A program made the translations under genes and the position numbers. Under the pieces are notes generated by a model. The model did not search any database. It was not told where the DNA came from and was given only the letters and a program-made list of their open reading frames with translations. Positions 11,984-21,402 of a stretch of DNA of 64,000 nt are shown piece by piece. Each line of letters begins with the position of its first letter. The stretch's first letter is position 1. Source of the stretch: Drechslerella dactyloides (Eukaryota > Ascomycota > Orbiliomycetes > Orbiliales > Orbiliaceae); the NCBI GenBank assembly GCA_020064725.1, contig JAGTWJ010000001.1, forward strand, positions 3,472,001-3,536,000, in the 5' to 3' direction.

Positions 11984-12136
11984 ATGACCCTACAGGAGGT
12001 CTGCAGTATGCTGGTGGTAGTAGTCATCATGGTCGTGGCTTCGATCGTGGTTGCACTCATGACCCCCGTGGCCCATGGGCGGGCTCATGGTGTCCGTTAC
12101 CAACCGCGGCCGCGGCACTATGGGCGTGGCTATTGA
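11984..12136 (+). CDS. Possible 50-residue single-membrane-helix peptide
   Basis: From ATG 11984 the frame encodes a Val/Ile/Met-rich helix (MLVVVVIMVVASIVVALM) followed by a His/Arg/Gly/Tyr-rich tail ending YGRGY. A second frame through the same DNA also stays open and reads Gly/His/Arg-rich (GGSSHHGRGFDRG), so which frame, if any, is used is unclear. The base composition (repeated GGT/CGT) could produce both by chance. It might instead be the last exon of a transcript starting upstream. Confidence 0.2.
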   Translation: MTLQEVCSMLVVVVIMVVASIVVALMTPVAHGRAHGVRYQPRPRHYGRGY

Positions 12137-12187
12137 GCATTCAATCAGGTCAGCAGATGGATATTGTAATAATGCGTGCTTGAGATG

Positions 12188-12394
12188 CTAAGATACCTGC
12201 CGAATAGAACAAATGCCCACTGCACCGGCAGTGTTGCAAATCACCGTTACCAACAATACTACAGTCAACGCTATCATTATCACTGCCATCGTTTGTTCTA
12301 CTATAGTCGTGGATTGCGGGCTCCACGTCGGCACTTGAGTGGACGTGGATGAAGGCGGATTAGTTGCTCTTACGCTTAGTGATGATTGATTCAT
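12188..12394 (-). CDS. Possible small membrane protein, 68 residues
   Basis: ATG 12394 is in a good context (AAAATG). The frame gives a Ser/Thr/Pro-rich N-terminus of about 33 residues, a hydrophobic helix (AVIMIALTVVLLVTVI) and a short tail. It is a plausible single-pass small protein convergent with the plus-strand ORF at 11984. No family is recognised, and the length alone would not distinguish it from chance. Confidence 0.3.
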   Translation of the reverse strand: MNQSSLSVRATNPPSSTSTQVPTWSPQSTTIVEQTMAVIMIALTVVLLVTVICNTAGAVGICSIRQVS

Positions 12395-12766
12395 TTTGGT
12401 TTAAAGCTATCGTCGGGCTAGTGGTAAATTGGAGACTCTAGATTCTATTTTAGACGGTATCTCAGGCCTTATAGGATTACAATTCATACTCAGATGATGA
12501 GCTTGCTCGTATTGATCCATCGCCACTGTAGCGACTGTACGGGACGTGAGAAGTATCGTGTATTAAATTCTATTTGAAAGAACTCTTGAGTGTATTGACG
12601 GTAGAGGTACGTATGTTGTTGGAAGGAGACGCGAAGGAGCTAGCCGGACGAACGGTTGAAATAGACGCTGTAGAGAGGGCTTAAACAAGTCTCGTCGGCA
12701 ATCCCGAGATTCTCAAAGAGAAAAACCTTCAAGGTAAAAAAGAAAGACATCTTGCGATTCGCTCAA
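12395..12766. other. Intergenic, nothing seen
   Basis: About 370 bp of likely promoter for the small minus-strand ORF and 3' region of the next gene. It includes a TCTCG...CGAGA inverted pair near 12690-12712. Confidence 0.45.
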
Positions 12767-13939
12767 TCAGGTAAGATCGACGGGGTCTCCGGGCTTGGTA
12801 CCGCGCCTATATTGCTTCATGACCTTCTTCAAGTTCTCACTCCCAACCTTTAGCTTGACGATCAAAGTCTTGGCCTTTGCTCGAGACTCTGTGGCCTGTT
12901 CCTGAATCTTCCTTCTGGACCTCCTTATAATTCTGGGGTTCGCTCTGTCGACCAATTTTCGGCCTTTACGCTTCGGCTTTGGCGGTCGCCCGCGCTTTGG
13001 CCCGGAGACCGGGTTTGGCGTATCATTGATCAATTTTTGCAGGTTCTGTTTTCCAACTTTCAAGACGACAATCAATGACTTTTTCTTCGCCTCTTCGGTA
13101 GATCTTGCTTCGGAATCGGGGCTGCTGGGAACTCCGAGCTGTTGAACATGCGGGAAGCCCTTCAACTTGCATGGATCGAGCCTCAACGTAACCATGCATT
13201 TTCTGCGCGGCTTCAACCAGTTGGCGGTTCTCTTCAGCTTTCCCTTCTCCACGAGTTCCTTCTTACGATTTTCCAACTCGCGTTTGACTTTGGTTCTGGC
13301 AGATTTTAGCAGTATGAGCCTCTTGTTCGCTTTCCTTCGATCCTTGATGACCTCTCTTATGACGCCTTCGCAGACTTTGTACAGGAGATAGCCTGAGGTA
13401 CGGTAGCTTCCAATCTTGTAGACGGCGTCGGATATTGCCATCATCGCATCGTATATCTTCGTCATGCGTGGTAACATGTCTTCCGGTACCAAATCCTTGC
13501 GCAAGCAGCTGGCGACGTCTGCAGCGTAGCCGCGCATACCAATGTTGATATCCTCCGCTAAGCGATTGCGCTTCTCTTCACTGCGGTAGTTGTAGCTGAC
13601 GAGGTCGCTTTTGCACCAATAGCGACCGATAAGATATCTTTTGATGCAGCGAATGACCCATGGCTTGAGGCCCAAGACGTTCGCGTAGTGTTCGTAAGGA
13701 GAGTTGTTTGGGATCATTTTCATGTACCCCTGGCGATCGGCACGTGGCAGCGGTGGCGTATTGACGACGAACCATGCTGGAAAATTTGAGAACTTGTCGC
13801 CCGGGTTTGTCGGGCGAAGTGGTGGTGGAGGCGGCATGAGCAGTCGGTCTCTGAGAGCCTTGAGGGCCCGTGGTTTCTTTTGTGCTCCACGTTTGGAGCG
13901 TAGCTGGACGCTCAGGCCACAAAGAGTCGTTGAGACCAT
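12767..13939 (-). CDS. RxxC/GYxLY-domain protein with AT-hook and repeated strand motifs
   Basis: The open frame extends upstream, but ATG 13939 is the best start (AATATGG) and gives 390 residues. Residues 88-200 carry the shared domain: GLKPWVIRCIKRYL, EEKRNRLAEDI, MTKIYDAM and SGYLLYKVCEGVIREV, the clearest GYLLY match to the gene at 41248. The rest is very basic. Residues 314-327 contain an AT-hook-type minor-groove DNA-binding motif (KRGRPPKPKRKGRK with a GRP core). Three copies of a short motif (VTLRLDPCKLK, LIVVLKVGKQNL, LIVKLKVGSENL) sit around 249, 288 and 358. AT-hooks bind AT-rich DNA in known families, so a chromatin role is inferred here. It is the only member with an explicit DNA-binding motif. 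Confidence 0.82.
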   Translation of the reverse strand: MVSTTLCGLSVQLRSKRGAQKKPRALKALRDRLLMPPPPPLRPTNPGDKFSNFPAWFVVNTPPLPRADRQGYMKMIPNNSPYEHYANVLGLKPWVIRCIKRYLIGRYWCKSDLVSYNYRSEEKRNRLAEDINIGMRGYAADVASCLRKDLVPEDMLPRMTKIYDAMMAISDAVYKIGSYRTSGYLLYKVCEGVIREVIKDRRKANKRLILLKSARTKVKRELENRKKELVEKGKLKRTANWLKPRRKCMVTLRLDPCKLKGFPHVQQLGVPSSPDSEARSTEEAKKKSLIVVLKVGKQNLQKLINDTPNPVSGPKRGRPPKPKRKGRKLVDRANPRIIRRSRRKIQEQATESRAKAKTLIVKLKVGSENLKKVMKQYRRGTKPGDPVDLT

Positions 13940-14411
13940 ATTCACTGTATTTCGATAGGAAGATAGTTTATATTTTCGATGGAGAAGTTTCAGGTATGTT
14001 TGATAGTCGGTAGTGATGCTGGGATGGTAGCTCCAGCGTAGATCAAGTGTGTAGTAAACGTGCGACTGAACGAGAGAAGAAGCAAAGTTGTGGATGTGGA
14101 TTTCCAGCGAGGTCAAAGGACAGTAGATGATAGGGAATATGAATATGGTCAGGTTACTGACCCGGGAACTAAGATGAGAGTAAGCTAGAGAATGATGTGG
14201 AAGTGTTAGAAATAAAGTAACAAAAATTCAGCGCTGAGAATGGGATATGAGGTCAAACAGAGAATTCGATACCACGCGACACGGAGAAGCCAAAGAAATA
14301 TTGCATGTAAGTAGCGAAACACACGAGAATGACTATTTTGAAAAGAATAGAACGAGGAGAGCCAGAATAGGCGTCTTGATACCAAGTTGTTCTGTGATGA
14401 CAAACCGAGAC
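13940..14411. other. Intergenic, upstream region of the AT-hook gene
   Basis: About 0.47 kb. The minus-strand frame stays open to 14116 before the first ATG, probably as untranslated leader. No other feature. Confidence 0.5.
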
Positions 14412-15347
14412 TCAGCTAGCATCAACGACAGGGAGAGATTTAATGGCAATGTCCTCTTCGAGCTCGTCATCTTCCAAATCTTCACCTGCCTCTCTTTTCT
14501 CGTGGCGCCGTTGCGCTTCGTCTTTCAGTTTCTGGACCCAGAACATCTCCAACTCTTCGTCTTCTTCGTCGATCTCGGCCCTGAGCTCGAACCGCTCCTC
14601 CGGGCTGATTTTGCCGAACCATTCTGTGTACCAACCGCCCCACTTCTCTTTGAGACTTTCGACATCTCGCCAGTCGTCGCCGAATTTGATAGTGTATTTT
14701 TTGGTCTTATCAAATTCAATGTGCTCTGGTGTTGGTCCATCGAGGAATTTGACCCGGCCTGGTGTGGGTGGAGGGGGCCATCTCTTTGGTTTGTCGATAC
14801 CGATACTCGCAAGCTCTTGCCTTGAGATACAGACTGTCACTGACTGAGTTCGCCTATGGCCACGAACATGAGGTGGTTTAGGACCAGCTGATCTTGGAGC
14901 TGGAGCTGGAAGGGCCGAGCTTTCGTTCCTTGGCCCGCCCGAAGATGGCCCTCCGAATCGAAAATTTGAGAAGTTGGGAGCAGTATTTTCGGATGGCTCT
15001 GCAGAGCGAGGTCTTCTAGGGAAGGAAAATGCTGGGTTAATAGCCATGGGCCTTGGCACATCCAACAGGAATGTATCCCCCCCGAGAACTTTCTGAGCGG
15101 TTGTACGAGGATCCGGTCTGCTGCTGGGGTTGACTGGATTTGGGTGTGGAGATGCTGGTCTCGCCATGACCTTCGCATTCTTGCCGCTTCTGGGACTTTG
15201 AACGGGGCTGAGAACCGGACTCAGGACCGGACTCAGAACCGGACTGAGAATTGGACTGAGAATTGGACTGAGAAGTGGGCTCATTAGAGGGCTACCGAGT
15301 GGGCTCGCCATGTCGTGGTACTGATAGCCTTCAGGCTCGTCCTTCAT
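14412..15347 (-). CDS. Ser-Pro repeat protein with acidic C-terminus, 311 residues
   Basis: Single exon from ATG 15347. Residues 14-52 are a run of about nine SP-hydrophobic-Leu tetrapeptides (SPILSPVLSPV), encoded by 12-bp tandem units. Each SP is a possible proline-directed kinase site (inference). The middle is Pro/Ser-rich and disordered. Residues about 205-300 are better ordered: a PTPEHIEFDKTKKYTIKFG segment, a Trp-rich GGWYTEWFGKISPEERF stretch, and a Glu-rich long helix with LEDDELEEDIA. No membrane helix and no RxxC/GYxLY domain. No known family is recognised. Confidence 0.75.
   Translation of the reverse strand: MKDEPEGYQYHDMASPLGSPLMSPLLSPILSPILSPVLSPVLSPVLSPVQSPRSGKNAKVMARPASPHPNPVNPSSRPDPRTTAQKVLGGDTFLLDVPRPMAINPAFSFPRRPRSAEPSENTAPNFSNFRFGGPSSGGPRNESSALPAPAPRSAGPKPPHVRGHRRTQSVTVCISRQELASIGIDKPKRWPPPPTPGRVKFLDGPTPEHIEFDKTKKYTIKFGDDWRDVESLKEKWGGWYTEWFGKISPEERFELRAEIDEEDEELEMFWVQKLKDEAQRRHEKREAGEDLEDDELEEDIAIKSLPVVDAS
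15190..15300. repeat. 12-bp tandem repeat coding SP-x-L units
   Basis: About nine imperfect copies of a unit like GGACTGAGAATT, inside the gene at 14412-15347. The period is a multiple of three, so copy-number change keeps the frame. Confidence 0.8.
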
Positions 15348-16137
15348 CTTAGTGAACGGGTCTGTGTATATCGCAGGTCGCTGAGTGGGACCGTGGGCTT
15401 AAACAGGGCGTCGGAACGAAAAGACACGAGTCCGGTCTAGAAGCGCCGTTAGCATCTCGCTGACTATGACGCTGGCAAGTTATCTGTGACCACGTGCCTT
15501 CTATGGTTCTTGCTGGTTTGCTACCTGGATGGTGATGGTCGATAGTTATCTGGGGGTTCTGTCTCGATCTCCTAGAGAAGTTAGCATGTCACTCCTAATC
15601 GCATGAGCGGATGGAAATACTCCCACCTGGGACATACCACGATGGAATATGAGCGAACGATGGTCGGGCGGCAGGTGAACTGGATTTATAATGAGTGAAT
15701 AGGGTCAATCAGAACGACGGCGTGGAAACGAAGGTATAACGAGAGTAAATGTTGAAGGTTGCTAAGCTCACGCTCTATCGATATTCAAATCGTCGGTAGA
15801 TGCACAACTCGAGGGAGAGAAACAGTGTGGAGCATATGCCACCACTTGTACCTCGTGTCACAGAAGTGAAAGCGCTTGATTTTCTGTATTCGGGAGCCCA
15901 ACTGAGTAGTCTTAAGTACAATCGAAAAAGAAAATGCTATGGATTTCAGTTCCTAGCATATTAGAAGAGCGACGAGTGAAGTTTGGCACCATTTGATTAA
16001 GCGTGAATATCCGGAACCAATTCTTTCAACGGCCGTACAGCCCCCCAAAACGCACCCCGTGAGCCACCTGAATCTTCTGCTAGTCGTGCCATTTCAGGAA
16101 GTCTGTTCATATCCCTCGTACCGCATTAGACATCTTT
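15348..16137. other. Intergenic, nothing seen
   Basis: About 0.8 kb between two minus-strand genes; promoter of the SP-repeat gene is expected here. Short ORFs only. Confidence 0.5.
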
Positions 16138-16803
16138 CTACTCGTCATAATCTGCTTCCCCAATGTCGTCCTCCGTCCAATTGTCCCACCCTCTGAATGA
16201 CGACAAGAGCCCTGGCACACTCTTCAATAGTACCACGAGAATGCAGATAAACCCGTAGAAGAACAGAACATCCATGACACTCGTTCCCGTGTTGTCAGAG
16301 GTCGCATGTTCGATATGTTCGCCGTCACTCCCCTCATTCACGTTGTGGGCTCGACGAGTATTACGAGTGCGGCGAAGTGGCGGCTCGTATGGCGCACGAG
16401 CAAACTCATCAGAACTGGAAGAGTCGCTGAGCTCTTGGATCTTTGCTTTCGAGCCGCGGGCATCGCCGTCGTCGTGCCCGTCTTCGACAAACATGGGGTC
16501 GAAGGTGTCTCCGTGATGGAGGACTGGTCTCGCGTGGAACTCCCGTTCCCCAGGTTCGTGACCGTCCTGTGCACAAGTGGTGCACCAAGAATCCTCATGA
16601 TGATTTTTCAAAGATGGACGACGATGGTGCCCAGTAGATTTGTGACGGTGGCTATCACGATTGCCGCGGTGGTGGAGATGCTGAGGATGGATAGGGGCGT
16701 TATCGGCCGGAAGAAGGTCCGTTGGAGAGACGGGGCGCCACTTGTCAGAGACGACGTTGGTTTGCGCAGGCTCATCTTGTACGTGGATGTGGTAGATCGG
16801 CAT
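16138..16803 (-). CDS. His-rich protein with C-terminal membrane helix, 221 residues
   Basis: ATG 16803 (CACCATGC) is chosen because the longer frame begins with GTG. Residues 35-110 are strikingly His-rich (HPQHLHHRGNRDSHRHK, GHHRRP) and include CTTC, which could bind metal (inference). A Ser/Asp run and an Arg-rich stretch follow. One hydrophobic helix at about 176-198 (VLFFYGFICILVVLL) precedes a 23-residue acidic tail ending DDIGEADYDE, so it is probably anchored near its C-terminus. A 249-codon open frame lies on the opposite strand; this strand is preferred because its protein has a coherent disordered-plus-anchor layout like its neighbours. Confidence 0.62.
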   Translation of the reverse strand: MPIYHIHVQDEPAQTNVVSDKWRPVSPTDLLPADNAPIHPQHLHHRGNRDSHRHKSTGHHRRPSLKNHHEDSWCTTCAQDGHEPGEREFHARPVLHHGDTFDPMFVEDGHDDGDARGSKAKIQELSDSSSSDEFARAPYEPPLRRTRNTRRAHNVNEGSDGEHIEHATSDNTGTSVMDVLFFYGFICILVVLLKSVPGLLSSFRGWDNWTEDDIGEADYDE

Positions 16804-18958
16804 GGTGGTAGGTGTTCCGGTCACCTAGGACCCGGTGCCAGCGGGAGCTGCGCGAGGTCTGTTAGATACAGCCTCCTCATATACCGTGATAGGGATTCTG
16901 AACCTGCGTCAGTGGAGTGTATTACTTACGCTGAGATAGCCGTAGATTCTATCGTCGATGTGATGAGCACTTCCCGCCGAAGATGGTGGAATGACAGTCC
17001 AAGGTTTGTTGGAGGAAGTTTGGAGGTTCAGCAGCGCCCGGCGCGATATATATAGCCGCGACCCACCGCAATATGGGTAATAGAAAACAGCAACGTTGGT
17101 TTGCAAAACCCAATTGAAGCAACACGATGAATATCTAAAATATTATCCGAAGATGTAACTGTGCTGCATGCGCACATAATCGGTAGCTCAAGAACTGTTA
17201 TCTTGACGCCATTACTATTTTTAAATACACATCCAACATACCTACTATCGTGATACGTACTGGCCCACACTGTGCATTCCGAGCACATAATTATTTCACA
17301 CGTCATTCAACTCTATATATGATGCATCGATGCTGTATTCGCTTTGTCTCGTGAACCAGATGCCTCCGGCAGGCCTGCTTCGCAGGCCCTATAGGACGGC
17401 TGATCTGGCTTGCGAGACAAGTATTCGCTCAGAATGATTGGTGTGTAAACCTCCAGGGAGCACCATGATACCAGCGGACATGATACCATCACATTGTATA
17501 CTAAAAATACCCAAGTCCGCGCCCCGGGGAATAAAATCACACACTTACACCTAAAAGCACCTATTACCTAGGAATTTGAATACGCGTCCTAGAGCCATGG
17601 ATTGATAGAGCTCATCCGTGATGCCACATGCGGACCTTCTAGTAATACTTCAATCGTATCCATGTTCACAATAGATCTGTTTGGTCGCATACATATGCGC
17701 TCATAGTAAGAATCTCGAATACTATGTCCATGCATTCCGTAGAAGTAAGCTATGTTGCAGCCTTACGAAACGTTAGGACTTACAATTCGTAGAGTTTACA
17801 GATCTGGCTAAGGCCCATTCACAGAAGTGGATAATCAGAGAGGATAATTATTGATCATTTGAGCTGTCCGACTAAGGCTTGCTAAACTGATCTTCCAGGT
17901 CTAGAACAGTAGGCTAAACACGTTGCTTGCATGTTGTGAAACAGTGCACTATCAATCTACCAGCGACGTTGCATCCCAATGAAAAGCCCCCTGCCTCTCG
18001 CGATTTGGAACCACGCGAGATGTGAGGAGGTTCCGGAGTACATATCGAGAGCCACGCCACCGAGTGAAATTCTGAAGCGTCCAGAGCAACCCCAAGGATA
18101 TCTTGTAGCAACCCATAGGGCTGACTTTCGTGAATAGAGATTCCCTGTACGATCACTATATTCGCTGTGTAGTGCTGCTCGATGATGTAATGTTAACCTT
18201 TGTCTGTTTTCTCCTCTTATATGGCAGTGTGGACACAGCTCTCACCCTGTATTTCGTGCCAACATGTTTGTAGATAGTCTTGAGTGTGTAGGCAGTCCGA
18301 TGAAGCTCGAATACCGTGAAAGCTAAAGGCAAAGCTTCAGCAGTCACTAGCGTTGAATAGCAGTCGCAAGAAGCTGAATGGCAGCCCTCTTCAGCTGTAA
18401 TAGCAGTCACGGCCTCAGGTAGAGTATCGTTGATAATGGCAGTCCTGCGGCGCAACTCGCATTCTATCAGTGCCCATTCAGAAGTGCAGTCGAAACGTAA
18501 GGCGTTAATTGCCCACAGATAAAAATGATCGAGTTGAGCATCCATCTACCCTCCCTCCTACTGACCTTTGCATCACACAACCATAGCAACATCTCATTCC
18601 CTCGAGCTGTCGACTCTATTGATCCGCCGAATCTTGCAAGCATTCCTCTCTATCGTCTCCCTTGACCTTCTGTGCACGTCGACCGAACTTCTCGTCGTAA
18701 GCATCCGCGTCGATAACCCACACCGGAAGCCCCCCGCAGAAACTGGTATGTAGAAGTCGCAATGCCTCACTCCAGTCCCGTTCCCGTGGGTGTAGTATCA
18801 GACCATGGCATTCGATACAGCAAAAGTGGAACTCCGTGATGTTCGACTTGCATATTGAATACCGGATACTGATGCTCTCGTGTCCACAGCTGCCGTTGCC
18901 AAAGATCCTGACGAATTACCAAACGGACCCAACCACGCATAACCAACCACAGTTCAAA
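16804..18958. other. Gene-poor stretch containing an inverted-repeat element
   Basis: About 2.15 kb with no well-supported gene. It contains the 77-bp inverted-repeat element at 17344-17420 (listed separately). A 129-codon minus-strand frame (18156-18545) starts with ATG but has no recognisable content. Confidence 0.5.
17335..17429. mobile_element. 77-bp inverted-repeat element with 9-bp target duplication
   Basis: The arms at 17344-17361 and 17403-17420 are inverted copies: 14 of 18 positions match, and the outer TTGTCTCG/CGAGACAA is perfect. An inner perfect stem GGCCTGC-TTC-GCAGGCC lies between them. Immediately outside the arms the 9-bp sequence GTATTCGCT is repeated exactly (17335-17343 and 17421-17429). 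Terminal inverted repeats with 8-11 bp target duplications are typical of Mutator-like elements and their non-autonomous MITEs. The element is too short to code for anything and needs a transposase from elsewhere. Confidence 0.7.
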
Positions 18959-19983
18959 ATGGTAAGTCGTAGTTCGATGAATTCGTATGAGGCGATATGC
19001 TGAATTGCTTTGGTGCGGTCGCAGAACACGGTTATGACATCTGGAAACGGGCAAGGCGCTGCTGCTGGTACTGGTCTCAAGTTGACGACCACTCGTCCGA
19101 GTGGGAGACCTGATTTGGACGATCCAGCACCGAGGAAGCCGTCCAAGGAAAAGGCTAAGACTAACGAGCCTCAACACAGCGCTGAAGCCTCTGCTGCCGC
19201 CGGAGCTTCTGCTGAAAACCCAGAGCCTGAGAAATATCGCATCGATGGCCGCACATTCAGTCTCAAGGCAGGGCGTGAGCTCTTGAATCTCAGTACTAAG
19301 CAATATGATACCTTGATGAGGTATCTAAATTCATTCTTCGACATCAACGTCGAACTGAGCATGGAGCAAGCAGGCAACCTCCGCGGGAAGCGTACCATCA
19401 TCGACCGCATCCTCGCCGGCATCAGTCAGTTCCTCAACGAGTTGAGAGGTGATCCCATTGAGCCCGTTGTCCAGCATCTGTTGGCTCTTCCTGATAGAGA
19501 GCTTGTTAACTGGGTCCTATACTCGATGGCCATCGAGTTGCGCCGTGCCCGGATGGAACGTAGCCGGCGTGCTAAGAAACGAGCCGCCCTCGAGAAAGCC
19601 GCTCGCGAGAAAGCTGCTCTCGAGAAAGCCGCTCTCGAGGAAGCCGCTCGCGAGAAAGCCTCTGAAGATGGAGAAGGAGACCCCGAGAATCTCCCCGGCA
19701 ATGAGTTGTTGTCGCATCTTCCTATGATCGAAGTAGCTGCTCCCGCCCAACCCGGACTGGCCGCTATTGCGGAGATGAGTCTTGCCTACTCTCCTGAATA
19801 CGCACAGATCATTGAATTCCTCCGTCAGGAGGACAACTTTGTAAGTTCCCATACGGCCCTTGGCTCGGCATGGACTCTTAGGCTGACGCGTCTGGTGCTA
19901 TCGATGCGGCAGTGAACTAACGCTCCAAGCTGCAAGAGAAAACGCCGTCATATATTGTCGTTTGTCCGTACGAAATTCTTTGA
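18959..19983 (+). CDS. RxxC/GYxLY-domain protein with AALEK repeats, three exons
   Basis: ATG 18959 is followed at once by an intron (18962-19024, GTAAGT...GCAG). Exon 2 is 19025-19840. A second intron (GTAAGT, ACTAAC, AAG) leads to exon 3 at 19930-19983, giving 290 residues; reading through the second donor would give a 25-residue longer alternative end. The N-terminus is Pro/Ala/Gly-rich. The domain spans about 88-182: LSTKQYDTLMRYL, an RTIIDRILAGI helix, LLALPDRELVNWVLYSMAIELRRAR. It is followed by five pentapeptides AALEK/AAREK (188-212) forming a charged helix, then a Pro-rich part and a second short helix. Known family: none. Probably soluble. Confidence 0.8.
19583..19657. repeat. 15-bp tandem repeat (5 copies)
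   Basis: Five units like GCCGCTCTCGAGAAA encode Ala-Ala-Leu/Arg-Glu-Lys inside the gene at 18959-19983. Confidence 0.85.
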
Positions 19984-21030
19984 CTGTTATCATCACTGCT
20001 TAACCTTCCCGAAATGATGCCTGTTTCAAAGGTCAAGCACCTCTGATGCGTATCAACTCGTGATCATATCCTCTCTGATTTTTTCTGTGTCTTTCTCATA
20101 ATGTAATTTCCTTTCCTTTGACCTTAACGGGAACAAAAAAAAAACGCACTGCAATGAATGGCGGCTCATGTACCGAACCCAAAAAGGCTGGAACAGTCAT
20201 CGCCAGCCTTCATGTGTAGTGCGATTGTCTCCCTACTCGGTCATTAGGTTTCGTTTCCAAGTATTATAGCAAGTTGAATCCAAGAGGCTTACCTCGTCGA
20301 AAATTCTCCTGATGCCCTTGTAGCCGCTCATCGGTCTTACTCTCCCGTGACGGCGAATTATCAAAACACGACTTATTTGCAGGGCTTAGCTAGTGTGCCA
20401 GGAAGCCGTGAAATAGAACACGACAGGTCAGTCACGAGAGCCCTTGGGACTATCACCACTGAAGGGCTCTCTAGGTTGACTTGGACCTTAGTGTAATAGA
20501 GCTCTTGAATAGAAGTCGTAGAACAATCCCTCGTAGCATGTAACTCGGCCGTTAGACTTGCTCATGCTTAGATTTGGCTGTCTTGAATTTCCTTAGGCTC
20601 TGGATGCCTCATTTATTTGCTCTTTCACAGACGCGCCCTCTCGCCTGGAGAGCAGCCGATCAGCCCATCCGCCGTGCTCAACATCCGTAAGGAAGAATAC
20701 TGTAGCAGGAAACTCGTATGCTCGGTAGTACGTCTGTCTCCAGCGATACAGCGCAAGATTATGACTTTATCACTGCTCCCCGACGAAGAACACCACGTGA
20801 ATATCCCAATGATACAGTCCTCTTTACTCCCCAACTGCAAAGAGTGTGGTAGTGACCTCGTAGGCTGGAATTTGGATGTCATAGAGCCCTCCGAGCGACG
20901 GTTCGACGGCCCTTAAGTCGCGTGGATACCAGCAAATGCTGCCCGACGATGTTTGAATGTAGTAGCAGCTGGGCAAGAGCCCTAAGCTGTAACTGTAGCA
21001 GTCACAGCTAGATGCTTTCCCTGCAGCTTA
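19984..21030. other. Intergenic, nothing seen
   Basis: About 1 kb with short ORFs only, including an overlapping pair at 20617-20916 on opposite strands with no family content. Confidence 0.45.
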
Positions 21031-21402
21031 ATGACTACCGTTGAGAGCCCCATTCGGAAATTCTGGTGGCATAGGCTGCGGAAACGAGGCAAAGCCCACC
21101 CAAAGCCCCACAGTGAAAGTCATGCTGTAGACCATCACCCGAGAACATCATCCACCTGTACCGAGCGCCTCGTGAAAGACCATTATCGCACCACCAAAGA
21201 TGGCTCATATGTCTTCGTCGTTCAGTCTTATCGTAAGGCTCTCTATTGCTCCCTTTGCTCTGCGCTCCTTACCGCTGTCCTCGTGCTGCTAACACAAGAC
21301 TGCAAAGTCGACAGTAGAGGAAGTCGCTGTACCGAAGGTCACCTTGTTCCTCCGGCATTAGGTCGAAACCCCCCAGGGCTTGCAATTGAAGTGACCATGT
21401 GA
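21031..21402 (+). CDS. Possible small basic protein, one candidate intron
   Basis: From ATG 21031 the frame opens with a His/Arg/Lys-rich leader (KFWWHRLRKRGKAHPK) and reaches DGSYVFVVQSY. There a 66-nt stretch with GTAAGG, GCTAAC and an AAG acceptor looks like an intron that happens to be open in frame. Two acceptors are possible and give different short C-termini. No known family is recognised and the gene model is not secure. Confidence 0.25.
   Translation: MTTVESPIRKFWWHRLRKRGKAHPKPHSESHAVDHHPRTSSTCTERLVKDHYRTTKDGSYVFVVQSYRKALYCSLCSALLTAVLVLLTQDCKVDSRGSRCTEGHLVPPALGRNPPGLAIEVTM

Noticed and set aside
14247..14825. 192-codon plus-strand ORF opposite the SP-repeat gene
   Set aside because: Antisense shadow: Glu/Asp codons (GAR/GAY) on the minus strand read as Leu/Phe/Ser codons without stops on the plus strand.
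16306..17055. 249-codon plus-strand ORF opposite the His-rich membrane gene
   Set aside because: It is fully antisense to a frame with a coherent disordered-plus-anchor protein, and His/Asp-rich coding on one strand (CAY, GAY) removes stops on the other. No independent support.
18156..18545. 129-codon minus-strand ORF starting with ATG
   Set aside because: No recognisable domain, no splice or promoter support, and the length is within what chance allows over 64 kb on two strands.
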